From Saprospiraceae bacterium (GTDB taxonomy: Bacteria; Bacteroidota; Bacteroidia; Chitinophagales; Saprospiraceae), in contig JABDKX010000112.1 in the NCBI GenBank assembly GCA_013001975.1, positions 1 to 44,084 of the forward strand: DNA of 44,084 bases, in the 5' to 3' direction. Below, one piece after another: positions 35,919-44,084 of the stretch (the stretch's first letter is position 1; the number at the start of each line of letters is the position of its first letter). The position numbers were made by a program, and so were the translations under genes. The notes below the pieces were generated by a model. That model was given only the letters and a program-made list of their open reading frames with translations, was not told the origin of the DNA and did not search any database.

Positions 35919-36887
35919 ATGTATCAATCGCAAGCAAGGCACCTAATGAATAAGTGGTCATTTGAAAAAAGGCCTTTCATTGTTATAGCTGATTTTGAAT
36001 TGGAAAACATTAAAGTGTACCCATTGAATGCCCTACCCTCAGATATCCTGTTCAATTTTAATGGTTCAAGAAACTATGACAACTATTTTGTTCAATCAGT
36101 AAAACCAGAATTTACACACTTAGGATTAAGTTTATCTCAGTATAAAATCGCATTTGATAAAGTACATCAAGAATTGCAATATGGCAATACATTTCTGATC
36201 AACTTGACAATGCGAACAGAAGTGACTTCTTCATTTTCATTAAAAGAATTGTTTTTCTACAGCAATGCAAAATACAATCTGTTTTACAAGGATGAATTTA
36301 TCTTCTTTTCACCTGAACCTTTTGTTAAAATAAAAGATGGGTATATCCATTCATATCCCATGAAAGGAACAATAAATGCTGATATTCCAAATGCAGAAAA
36401 AGTTATTCTTAATAATTTAAAGGAAAAAGCAGAACACAATACCATCGTTGATTTGATCAGAAATGATTTAAGTATCGTCGCCAAACAAGTACATGTGCCT
36501 CGTTTTCGGTATGTAGAAGAAATCAAAAACAATGGTCAAAATATTCTACAAGTAAGTTCTGAAGTAAAAGGAAAAATTAAATTAAAATATATAAACAGAT
36601 TGGGAGATACCATTTTCAATCTTCTACCAGCAGGAAGTATATCTGGTGCTCCGAAACCAAAGACAGTAAACATCATTAAAAATGTTGAATCACAAAAAAG
36701 AGGCTTTTATACCGGTATTTGTGGTATATTTAACGGAAGTGAGTTTGACTCCTGTGTCATGATAAGATTTATTGAAAAGGAACAAAATAAATTATTCTAC
36801 AGGAGCGGAGGTGGAATAACACATAAAAGTGATATGATGTCAGAATACAAAGAAACATTACAAAAAATTTATGTCCCAACTCATTGA
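35919..36887 (+). CDS. pabB: Aminodeoxychorismate synthase component I-like (PabB)
   Basis: 322-residue chorismate-binding enzyme that, with a glutamine amidotransferase, makes aminodeoxychorismate for folate. The PMKGT motif (147-151, Lys149 as in PabB; anthranilate synthase has Ala), EHNTIVDLIRNDL, LPAGSISGAPKPKT and YTGICG are all visible, as is the C-terminal GGGITHKSDMMSEYKETL. It is shorter than E. coli PabB, a common short type. ATG at 35946 is an alternative start. It overlaps pabC by 17 bases. Confidence 0.9.
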   Translation: MYQSQARHLMNKWSFEKRPFIVIADFELENIKVYPLNALPSDILFNFNGSRNYDNYFVQSVKPEFTHLGLSLSQYKIAFDKVHQELQYGNTFLINLTMRTEVTSSFSLKELFFYSNAKYNLFYKDEFIFFSPEPFVKIKDGYIHSYPMKGTINADIPNAEKVILNNLKEKAEHNTIVDLIRNDLSIVAKQVHVPRFRYVEEIKNNGQNILQVSSEVKGKIKLKYINRLGDTIFNLLPAGSISGAPKPKTVNIIKNVESQKRGFYTGICGIFNGSEFDSCVMIRFIEKEQNKLFYRSGGGITHKSDMMSEYKETLQKIYVPTH

Positions 36888-37476
36888 ATCCATAAAAGTT
36901 TCAGGCAACCGGCTTCATAACCTTTCTTACCATCAACGACGGATGCAACGTTCATGCCTTGAACTATTTGGGACATCTGACCACCCTGTTTCATTCAATG
37001 ATCTTCAAAAAGAAGCCCTAAAATTAAACAACAAGACGCTTTATAAATTACAAATAACATACGATAAGACCAGTTTTGAGTTTAAATTTCTTCCCTATAA
37101 ATTGAGAACTATAAAATCAATAAGAGTTGTAGAAGACGCGGACGTAGATTATAGTCACAAATTTTATAATAGAGAGAAGCTTAACGAGTTATTTAATAAG
37201 AAAGGTAAAGCAGACGATATTCTAATAACCCGTAACGGTGCCCTAACAGATACATATTATTGTAATGTTGCCCTTAAAAAAAATGGACAATGGTTTACAC
37301 CAGATTTGCCACTTTTAAGTGGTACAAAGAGACAAAGACTTCTTGATGAACTGGTCATATCTCCAAAAGAAATATTTTTTGAAGATATCCCAGATTACAA
37401 CAGCATCACTTTGTTTAATGCAATGATTGATTTAGGTGATATTGTTATACCAATAGAAAACATTCTTCTTGACTAA
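36871..37476 (+). CDS. pabC: Aminotransferase class IV, aminodeoxychorismate lyase-like (PabC)
   Basis: 201 residues. Lys97 in YSHKFYNREKL is the likely PLP-binding lysine; RNGALTDTYYCNVALKKNG is the class IV motif near the active site, followed by TPDLPLLSGTKRQRLL. It would release p-aminobenzoate from aminodeoxychorismate made by the upstream gene, with which it overlaps. Its length is shorter than typical PabC (~270). The stop overlaps the convergent lipoprotein gene by four bases. Confidence 0.88.
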   Translation: MSQLIESIKVSGNRLHNLSYHQRRMQRSCLELFGTSDHPVSFNDLQKEALKLNNKTLYKLQITYDKTSFEFKFLPYKLRTIKSIRVVEDADVDYSHKFYNREKLNELFNKKGKADDILITRNGALTDTYYCNVALKKNGQWFTPDLPLLSGTKRQRLLDELVISPKEIFFEDIPDYNSITLFNAMIDLGDIVIPIENILLD

Positions 37477-38192
37477 ATCCTAATCGTCCATAACTCCCCA
37501 AATTCATCTTCAAAGCCAATAAATCCATATTCTTTATTATAATAAAATCTTAAGAATACATAATCGGGATTGAAAAAATCTAAATTTGATATGACTTGCG
37601 TATAGGTTAACCCATTCAACTCCAAACTATCGAAATTAGCAAATTGTGGCGTAGAAATAAATATGTCTTCAGGACAAGAATCATGCATTTTAATATTTAG
37701 ATAATTAAATGTAGAATCCCTTTTATTGATGTTAATTGATAAATTAAATCGTTCTTCATAACATGTGTCACGACTAATATTATTGAGGCTAAATGTATCT
37801 TGATGCGCATTTTCAATGTTATTAAAATCATAGTCTAAGCTCACATTGGCATCTACCCTCAAGTTGTACTTTTCACTTCTGAACCATACATAAATCTGTT
37901 CCATTTCATAGGTAAAAGCAGTGAAAATATCATTACACGGTTTACGAGAAATTTGAGTAACAAATGAAGAAGATTTACCTCCATGTTCAAAAATTAAGGA
38001 GTCTCCATTTTCATTAAATAAAATAATATCATTAAATCCCGACAAATATTTTTCAGGAAAATAAGATAAAGATTCTTCAGACAATGGAATATCTCCTTTT
38101 AACTCAATTTCATTACAAGAATCTATATTATCTCCTGGCTCTCCACAACTAAAAAACATAAAAAATACTAAAGGAATTACTAACAGTCTCAT
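37473..38192 (-). CDS. Lipoprotein of unknown function
   Basis: 239 residues with lipobox FFSC (Cys about residue 16). The remainder looks like beta-sheet with several cysteine pairs (SC at 26, PC at 85, TC near 143, SC near 172) that could form disulfides outside the cell. No family recognised. It faces pabC and is divergent from the NhaC-type gene. Confidence 0.78.
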   Translation of the reverse strand: MRLLVIPLVFFMFFSCGEPGDNIDSCNEIELKGDIPLSEESLSYFPEKYLSGFNDIILFNENGDSLIFEHGGKSSSFVTQISRKPCNDIFTAFTYEMEQIYVWFRSEKYNLRVDANVSLDYDFNNIENAHQDTFSLNNISRDTCYEERFNLSININKRDSTFNYLNIKMHDSCPEDIFISTPQFANFDSLELNGLTYTQVISNLDFFNPDYVFLRFYYNKEYGFIGFEDEFGELWTIRI

Positions 38193-38278
38193 TATTCGTA
38201 AATTATTTATATGATTAAAATTGCAAAAAACAATGCTAAAATAAAAATGCTATTTTTAGCTTCAAGCAAATTAGATAT

Positions 38279-39724
38279 ATGAAAAACCAACAAGAAGTTA
38301 CAACCTTAAAAGCTGTGTCTCCACTTCTGTTTTTTTTAATGCTTCTTGTTTATGGATTATTTGTACATCCTGTCATATTTAAAGGTGGTATGCTACCACT
38401 GGAGGTCTTGATTCTAATGGCATTAAGTTTTAGTTGTATCTACTTGATGTACAATGGTTACTCTTGGGAAACCATACAAGATAATATTACGAAAAAAGTA
38501 GGTGAGTCGGTACCTGTTTTAATGATACTTTTTTCTATCGGTGTCCTTATTGGAAGTTGGATTGTAAGCGGAACTATTCCCATGCTCATTTACTATGGAA
38601 TTTCCATTATTGATCCAAATTGGATATACATTTTTTCTTTCCTTATTTGCATAATTTTTTCATTATTAACCGGGACATCTTGGGGTTCTGCAGGAACAAT
38701 TGGAATTGTGATGATTGGTGTTTCGCAAGTTTATGATGCGAACTTAGCAGTTACAGCCGCTGCCGTGGTAGGTGGTTCATTTTTTGGAGATAAAATGTCT
38801 CCACTTTCAGATACCACAAACATCGCTTCTCTGGCAACAGAAGTGCCTTTGTTTGATCACATTAAATCGATGATCTACACGACTGGTCCATCCGCAATTA
38901 TTGCTGGATTAATTTATATTATAATGTCGCCTGCCATGATGGGATCTGCCCCTGAAAAAGCAGTTGAACTGTCTCAGATCACAAATACGATGACTGGTTT
39001 GAAAAAGATATTTAATTTTAATCTATTACTACTCCTTCCTTTACTTGTTGTCATTTGGGGTTCTGTCAAGAAAAAACCAATTGTACTGACTTTGTTGGGG
39101 TCTTCTTGGTTAGCTATGCTGTTGGCTTTTGGATTTCAAGAGTTTTCTTTTTACGATATATTCCAAAGTTTTAACAAAGGATTTTCCGTTGACATGGCTC
39201 CAACCCAAGGAATTGATCAAGAAGTATTATCAATACTCAATAGAGGAGGGTTGTATAACTTGATAGAAGGCATCACGATATCTATCTTGATCTTTGCATT
39301 TATAGGAACACTTCAAGTAATGAACTCAATTGATGTTGTTATTAAATCTATAATGACCAGGATAAAAACACCGAGCCAAACTATTGTGGCTGCGCTTACA
39401 ACAACCGCTTTTACCAACTTAACAACATCTAATCAATATGCAACAAGTTTTATAATCGGCGAAGCTTATAAAAAGCAGTTCGATAAAATGAAAATTCCAC
39501 GCAAAGTACTCAGTCGTTCAATTGAAGATGCTGGAACAATGCTAGAAAATCTGGTTCCTTGGACGCCTTCTGGTATTTTTATGGCAAGCACTTTGGGGGT
39601 AACGGTATTTGAGTATGCGCCATATCAGTTTCTGTCTCTAATAAATATTATAATCGCATATACCTTTGCTATGACAGGCATTGCTTGTTTCTACAATAAA
39701 AACGAATTGAAAGATGAAGGATAA
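38279..39724 (+). CDS. NhaC family carrier
   Basis: 481-residue membrane protein with about 11-12 helices. The family is fixed by the GGSFFGDKMSPLSDTTNIAS motif and the LLTGTSWGSAGTIGIVMIG helix. NhaC members are Na+/H+ antiporters or, in the MetT group, amino-acid transporters. Here it overlaps by 11 bases with a Cys/Met-metabolism PLP enzyme, which makes a methionine-type substrate plausible. No SAM riboswitch is seen upstream. Confidence 0.9.
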   Translation: MKNQQEVTTLKAVSPLLFFLMLLVYGLFVHPVIFKGGMLPLEVLILMALSFSCIYLMYNGYSWETIQDNITKKVGESVPVLMILFSIGVLIGSWIVSGTIPMLIYYGISIIDPNWIYIFSFLICIIFSLLTGTSWGSAGTIGIVMIGVSQVYDANLAVTAAAVVGGSFFGDKMSPLSDTTNIASLATEVPLFDHIKSMIYTTGPSAIIAGLIYIIMSPAMMGSAPEKAVELSQITNTMTGLKKIFNFNLLLLLPLLVVIWGSVKKKPIVLTLLGSSWLAMLLAFGFQEFSFYDIFQSFNKGFSVDMAPTQGIDQEVLSILNRGGLYNLIEGITISILIFAFIGTLQVMNSIDVVIKSIMTRIKTPSQTIVAALTTTAFTNLTTSNQYATSFIIGEAYKKQFDKMKIPRKVLSRSIEDAGTMLENLVPWTPSGIFMASTLGVTVFEYAPYQFLSLINIIIAYTFAMTGIACFYNKNELKDEG

Positions 39725-40898
39725 GAAGCTAAAAGATGAAACCATTTTAAGCTATGACAACTACAAGGATCAACATGGCGCTGTCGTGCCTCCTTTATAT
39801 CAAAATTCTCTGTTTACTTTTGAATCTTGGGATCATATCGATAAAGCTTTCGATGGCAAGTATGAAAACTTTATTTACTCCAGACTTTTAAACCCAACAG
39901 TTAAAGTAGCAGAAGATAAAATTGCAGCGATATGTGGTGGAGAAAAAGCGAAATTATGTGCCTCAGGAATTGCAGCAATTACAAGTGCTATTTTACACTG
40001 TGTGAATGCAAATGATCACATCATTACCATTCAAAATATATATGGTCCAACAAATAATTTTATAAGTAAATATCTGAAAGAAAAATTCAATATCACTTCT
40101 ACCTTTATTGATGGGAAAGATGTTAAAAACTTTGAAAATGCTATTCAAGAAAACACGAAGTTAATTTACTTGGAAAGTCCGGCTTCACTCACTTACGAAC
40201 TTCAAGATTTAAAGGCTATTAGTGCCTTAGCAAAATCAAGAAGCATTAAAACAGTTATTGATAACACTTGGGCATCGCCTGTATTCCAAAAGCCTTTAAA
40301 ACTAGGGATAGATATCGAAGTCCATTCGGTGTCCAAATACTTAGGTGGACACAGTGATGTTGTTGCCGGTGTAATTGTATCAAAAGCTACAATTTTGGAT
40401 TCTATTCTCGGTAACGAACATGAGTTACTTGGTGCGAAAATGGCTCCTTTTGAAGGATGGCTTATCTTAAGAAGTTTGAGAACACTTATGATAAGAATGA
40501 AAGCGCACCAAGAGAATGCTATGCATGTCTCTCAATATTTAGAAAATCATGATAAAGTGAAACAGGTTTTTTATCCAGGTCTTGAAAGTTTTCCGCAGTA
40601 TGATCTTGCTCAAAAACAAATGACAGGATCAAGTGGTCTGTTAAGTTTTGAGTTACAAACTAAAGACATTCAAAAAATAAAAACATTTGTGGATAGTTTA
40701 ACTTTTTTCAAACTTGGCGTCAGTTGGGGCGGACACGACTCTTTAGTTTATGCTCCTGTTATCAGTTATCTGAAAGAACTTAGTCCTGAAAAATTTGAAG
40801 CAATGGGCATCAATGCGAGTATCATTAGAATATCTGTAGGGCTTGAAAATTATCAAGATTTAATTGGAGACTTATCTGATAGTTTGGATTTAATATGA
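39714..40898 (+). CDS. Cys/Met metabolism PLP-dependent enzyme
   Basis: 394 residues. The PLP lysine is Lys208 in HSVSKYLGGHSD; other family motifs are YSRLLNPTV, CASGIAAITSAILH, DNTWASPVFQKP and GGHDSLVYAP. It could be a methionine gamma-lyase, cystathionine gamma-synthase or a related lyase; the sequence alone does not decide. It is translated together with the NhaC-type carrier, which it overlaps. The convergent cupin gene begins five bases after it. Confidence 0.9.
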   Translation: MKDKKLKDETILSYDNYKDQHGAVVPPLYQNSLFTFESWDHIDKAFDGKYENFIYSRLLNPTVKVAEDKIAAICGGEKAKLCASGIAAITSAILHCVNANDHIITIQNIYGPTNNFISKYLKEKFNITSTFIDGKDVKNFENAIQENTKLIYLESPASLTYELQDLKAISALAKSRSIKTVIDNTWASPVFQKPLKLGIDIEVHSVSKYLGGHSDVVAGVIVSKATILDSILGNEHELLGAKMAPFEGWLILRSLRTLMIRMKAHQENAMHVSQYLENHDKVKQVFYPGLESFPQYDLAQKQMTGSSGLLSFELQTKDIQKIKTFVDSLTFFKLGVSWGGHDSLVYAPVISYLKELSPEKFEAMGINASIIRISVGLENYQDLIGDLSDSLDLI

Positions 40899-40903
40899 GA
40901 CAA

Positions 40904-41269
40904 TTATTCAAGACTCTCATAACTTTCAGCACCAAAAGATGGTGCACAATAACAAAGGAATAACAAGTCCGTTTCTCCAGTATTAGTAATGCGTTGCGCT
41001 GTGTCTGCAGGAATTAATACTGCATCGCCACTTTTGACATTTTTTTGCATCGACTCCCCTATTTCTACTAACCCTTGACCATCTAAAATATAGTAAGTCT
41101 CTGTCGTTCCTTTCAATCGATGCCAAGCAGTTGTGACGCCGGGTAAGACTCTCGCTCTGGCTAAAGAAAGTTTAGTTTCTGAAGGGTCGTTTATAATTTC
41201 TAAAATGTGGCATCTCTCTTCGGTTTCAAACTCCTCTGATTCGTCTGGCCTAAAAAGGTAGTCGTCCAT
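40904..41269 (-). CDS. Cupin domain protein
   Basis: 121 residues with a single small cupin: PGVTTAWHRLKGTTETYYIL supplies His and Glu metal ligands (motif 1), and GDAVLIPADTAQRITNTGE is motif 2, although its usual late His is replaced. A metal may still bind with fewer ligands. The function is unknown. It is last after the T9SS cargo gene with a two-base gap, so both may be on one mRNA. Confidence 0.85.
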   Translation of the reverse strand: MDDYLFRPDESEEFETEERCHILEIINDPSETKLSLARARVLPGVTTAWHRLKGTTETYYILDGQGLVEIGESMQKNVKSGDAVLIPADTAQRITNTGETDLLFLCYCAPSFGAESYESLE

Positions 41270-41271
41270 AT

Positions 41272-41727
41272 TTAATTAATAATAAGTTTTCTGACAAAGA
41301 CCTCTTTGTCTTGAATTATTGAAAAAACGTAAGCTCCCGGAGGGATTGTACTAAGGTCTATTTGATTATTATAAATACCATCAAAATCAACAACCTTTTC
41401 ATTCATAAAGTTGCGACCATCGAGTCCTGTAATTAATATTTGAGTCGGTCTTTTTACCGCTTTGAAAGCAACCGTCAAATTGTCTTTTGCTGGATTAGGA
41501 AACATTTCAAACTCATCTACAAATTGACATTGGTTAACGTTTGTTTCAACAATATCTTTTTCTTTGATTGTGATATTCGTTTGGCATGTTGAACTTTGAG
41601 CGACATCAAGAATCCAGTTATAGCTATCTAGTATATCCTTTTCTAATACATCAGGTAATTGCGCACTTAATGCAGCGAAATGCCCAATAAAAAGAACAGA
41701 AGCTATCATTCTGATAAGAACTTTCAT
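41272..41727 (-). CDS. Small T9SS cargo protein with type A sorting domain
   Basis: About 151 residues. Signal peptide MKVLIRMIASVLFIGHFA, a ~55-residue passenger with two cysteines (Cys-x17-type pair), and a C-terminal sorting domain: FPNPAKDNLTVAF, the G-rich turn, then STIPPGAYVFSI and a VFVRKLIIN end. The C-terminal domain is the T9SS signal removed and attached at the surface. Start at ATG 41727; GTG 41760 and ATG 41754 also open the frame but give a long charged leader. The passenger is too short to name. Confidence 0.85.
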   Translation of the reverse strand: MKVLIRMIASVLFIGHFAALSAQLPDVLEKDILDSYNWILDVAQSSTCQTNITIKEKDIVETNVNQCQFVDEFEMFPNPAKDNLTVAFKAVKRPTQILITGLDGRNFMNEKVVDFDGIYNNQIDLSTIPPGAYVFSIIQDKEVFVRKLIIN

Positions 41728-41881
41728 GTTACGATTTTTAATAAAGTTAAGCATTTTCACAAACTATGAATCAAACACAAGCCTTAATCAACTCAATTTT
41801 CAAGCGGCAAATGCTTTTTTAAGATAAAATTTTGATTTTGATTTGATTAAATAGATTAGTTTGCAATAAATTATATTCTTT

Positions 41882-42793
41882 ATGGATTGGAAGTCTGGTA
41901 TCATCGGCTTTAAATCATATTTAATTCTTGAGCGATCACTTTCAACGCATTCTATCGATGCATACTTGCGTGATATAAACAAACTATGGGAATTTATTAA
42001 GATGCAAAATCAAGATATTGGACCAAAGGAGATGAGTTATGCCTTTCTGCAATCTTTTATCATGTATATCAACAAATTGGGTCTGGGTGAACGATCTCAA
42101 GCACGCATTATTTCAGGTATTAAGGCATTTTATAAATATCTTCTCGTTGAAAATATTATTGATAACGATCCAACGGAGTTGCTCGAAGGGCCAAAATTAA
42201 AAAGGAAAATTCCTGACGTACTTTCATTTGAAGAAATTGATCAAATATTATCTGCTATTGATCTTAGTGAACAAATGGGACATCGCAACAGAGCCATTTT
42301 AGAAACACTTTATGCTTGCGGCTTAAGAGTCAGCGAATTGGTTAATCTAAAATTATCAAACTTTTTCCCAGAAGTAGAATATGTCAAAGTGATTGGAAAA
42401 AACAATAAGGAAAGAATTGTGCCCATCAGTCAAGAAGCGATTAAACAAATACAATACTATATTGAACACTATAGAAATCACATGGAGGTTAAACCTGGTT
42501 TTGAAGATTTCGTTTTTCTAAATAGGAGAGGCCGATCCTTATCGCGCGTTATGATTTTTACAATTATAAAAAAGTTGGTACAAAAAGTTGGGATCAAAAA
42601 AAATGTGAGCCCTCATACATTCAGACACTCATTTGCCACTCATCTGGTGGAGGGCGGCGCGGACTTAAGAGCAGTACAAGATATGCTGGGGCACGAATCA
42701 ATAACAACAACAGAAATTTATACACATCTCGATAGAGAATACTTGCGTAATACAATTTTAAAATATCACCCAAGAAATAAATCAGCCATATAA
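41882..42793 (+). CDS. xerD: Tyrosine recombinase XerD
   Basis: 303-residue site-specific recombinase that resolves chromosome dimers at dif with XerC. The catalytic set is intact: Arg149 (CGLRVSEL), Lys173, His245 and Arg248 (HTFRHSFATHL), His271 (LGHESITTTEIYTH) and Tyr280. The N-terminal SAM-like DNA-binding domain begins with DWKSGIIGFKSYLILERSLS. Intact and of normal length, with no attachment site or phage genes nearby, so it is the housekeeping enzyme. Confidence 0.93.
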   Translation: MDWKSGIIGFKSYLILERSLSTHSIDAYLRDINKLWEFIKMQNQDIGPKEMSYAFLQSFIMYINKLGLGERSQARIISGIKAFYKYLLVENIIDNDPTELLEGPKLKRKIPDVLSFEEIDQILSAIDLSEQMGHRNRAILETLYACGLRVSELVNLKLSNFFPEVEYVKVIGKNNKERIVPISQEAIKQIQYYIEHYRNHMEVKPGFEDFVFLNRRGRSLSRVMIFTIIKKLVQKVGIKKNVSPHTFRHSFATHLVEGGADLRAVQDMLGHESITTTEIYTHLDREYLRNTILKYHPRNKSAI

Positions 42794-42812
42794 ATTCTTT
42801 CCATTATAAAGT

Positions 42813-42820
42813 TATTTTTG
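42813..42820 (+). promoter_or_regulatory. Possible -7 box before the terminal lipoprotein gene
   Basis: TATTTTTG fits TAnnTTTG and ends nine bases before the ATG at 42830. Confidence 0.3.
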
Positions 42821-42829
42821 ATCACTCAA

Positions 42830-44084
42830 ATGAATCACATTATAAAATTTAAATATCATATCTGGATTTTGGTTTTTATCGCCATGGGTTGTGCGCAATT
42901 TCAAAGTCCAAAAGGTGGACCAAGAGATACAGATCCACCTCTTTTAATTGAGGCTGAATCAGAACCAAATTATCAAACAAATTTTGTCAAGAAACCGATT
43001 GAGTTACACTTTAATGAATGGATTAAAATCACAAATCCTACTAAAGAAATTGTTATTTCCCCTCCTACGGACTATCCAATAAAAGTCATTGAAAAGGGAA
43101 GGCGTGTGCTTTTAGAATTTTCAGAAGATGAAGTTTTAAAGGAAAATACTACCTATCAAATCAACTATGGTGATGCAATAAAAGATTTTACAGAAGGAAA
43201 TATTATAAAAAATCTGGTCTTCATTTTTTCAACTGGCGATGTGATTGATTCTCTTTCAGTATCAGGTAAAGTCATTGACGCATTAACAAAAGAACCGCTT
43301 GATAATGTTATTGTTTCTCTTTATGATAACCTATCTGATACTGCATTTACGAAAACGAAGCCACTTTATTTTACGAAAACGAATAAAGATGGGTCTTTTA
43401 ATTTGACAAACTTAAGAAGCGATACTTTTCAGATATTTGGATTAACTGATAACAATGTCAATTACTTCTATGATCGATTAGATGAAAAAATAGCATTCAA
43501 TGATTCTACAATTTTAGTATCAGATCTTGATTCAACATTTGTGACATTGGAATTATTTGATGAAGAAGACCCTCCTCGTCAAATTAGTGTGAAACAATCT
43601 AAATCAGGATTAATAAAACTTGTCTATTCTCCCCCTCTACAAGATGTGGACATTACCCTTTTGGATGCAGACCCTTTTTATACATTCAATGAAATTGTAA
43701 AAGACACCGTTTATCTCTGGCATAACGCACTAGAATTGGACTCTCTGACTTTTACTTTAAAATCAGGAGAGCTATCAGATACGATTATGAGCAAGCCTGC
43801 AAAAGATAGTTTTATAGGAAGCAACTTCAATTTTGATAAATCTTTTGTACAAAAATTCAACTTTCACAAAGAGGATTCTTTAAATATAAAGTTCAATCAT
43901 CCAATTAAGAACATTAAATTAGACAGCATAAGCGTATATGACACCGTTAGTTCATTCAACATATCATATTCAGAATTTAACAACCGAATACTTTCGATAA
44001 AATTGGATAGCCTACAAGACAACAGCAGTTATTCATTCCAACTACTGCCTGGTGCCATCACCGACATTTATAACAACAGTAATA
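42830..44084 (+). CDS. Lipoprotein with Ig-like domain, truncated by window end
   Basis: Open from ATG 42830 to the window edge (418 codons, no stop), so it is absent from simple ORF lists. A signal with lipobox AMGC (Cys about residue 21) is followed by PKGGPRDTDPPLL and HFNEWIKITNPTKEIVISPP, the start of the Bacteroidota Ig-like domain family, and a later carboxypeptidase-regulatory-like region (SGKVIDALTKEPLDNVIVSL). A short direct repeat of TTTACGAAAACGAA (43346-43359 and 43370-43383) gives two FTKT units. The C-terminus is outside the window. Confidence 0.85.
   Translation, partial: MNHIIKFKYHIWILVFIAMGCAQFQSPKGGPRDTDPPLLIEAESEPNYQTNFVKKPIELHFNEWIKITNPTKEIVISPPTDYPIKVIEKGRRVLLEFSEDEVLKENTTYQINYGDAIKDFTEGNIIKNLVFIFSTGDVIDSLSVSGKVIDALTKEPLDNVIVSLYDNLSDTAFTKTKPLYFTKTNKDGSFNLTNLRSDTFQIFGLTDNNVNYFYDRLDEKIAFNDSTILVSDLDSTFVTLELFDEEDPPRQISVKQSKSGLIKLVYSPPLQDVDITLLDADPFYTFNEIVKDTVYLWHNALELDSLTFTLKSGELSDTIMSKPAKDSFIGSNFNFDKSFVQKFNFHKEDSLNIKFNHPIKNIKLDSISVYDTVSSFNISYSEFNNRILSIKLDSLQDNSSYSFQLLPGAITDIYNNSN

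Noticed and set aside
41882-42793. XerD as integrase of a mobile element
   Set aside because: Full-length housekeeping sequence, no flanking repeats, tRNA or phage/transposon genes near it.

Overview
The window is AT-rich DNA from a member of the Bacteroidota (Saprospiria-like or flavobacterial; the order is not proven). The evidence is type IX secretion system (T9SS) parts (PorQ, a PorP/SprF protein, a PorE-like OmpA protein, a cargo protein with a type A C-terminal sorting domain), a DUF2723 membrane protein, many short lipoproteins, weak or absent Shine-Dalgarno sites, and TAnnTTTG-type promoter boxes. Nothing looks like a phage, plasmid, insertion sequence or CRISPR array, and no tRNA or rRNA gene was recognised. 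Most of it is ordinary chromosome with short operons on both strands.

Layout. 0-6.1 kb: ABC-F ATPase; O-methyltransferase and EamA transporter (minus); then a plus-strand operon of peroxiredoxin, clpS, aat and an M16 peptidase. clpS and aat form an N-degron pair and are read in the same frame, separated only by one stop codon. 6.1-10.7 kb: a REP-like palindrome, a YdeI/DUF1905 protein, an Smr protein, two unrecognised exported proteins, and a small XRE regulator flanked by palindromes. 10.8-16.2 kb: SRAP (YedK-like) protein, SPOR protein, GltB-like FMN protein, two lipoproteins, a decayed TonB-C-like pseudogene not reported by ORF calling, and a YfiT-like DinB protein. 16.2-17.8 kb: an ECF sigma factor with a putative membrane anti-sigma and a divergent DUF6249-like membrane gene; both directions carry the same promoter, GTAACC-N16-CGTCTWA. 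17.8-23.2 kb (minus): CBS/DUF21 protein, BioY, LURP-one-like protein, M1 aminopeptidase, lipoprotein. 23.3-26.5 kb: PorE-like and PorP/SprF pair. 26.7-34.7 kb: DUF2279 protein, M28 peptidase, rpiB, DUF2723 protein, PorQ, YwqK-like lipoprotein. 34.8-44.1 kb: PDZ protein with an internal 147-bp tandem duplication, pabB/pabC pair, lipoprotein, NhaC-type carrier overlapping a Cys/Met-metabolism PLP enzyme, cupin, T9SS cargo, xerD, and a lipoprotein running off the right edge.

The strongest regulatory signal is the mirrored ECF promoter pair at 16595-16693, which predicts one self-activating regulon containing sigma factor, putative anti-sigma and the DUF6249-like protein. Other points worth a second look are the clpS-aat junction, the inverted repeats around the XRE gene, the TonB-C pseudogene, and the triplicated unit in the unknown protein at 9389-10642. 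I did not see a clearly new multi-gene defence or biosynthetic system.
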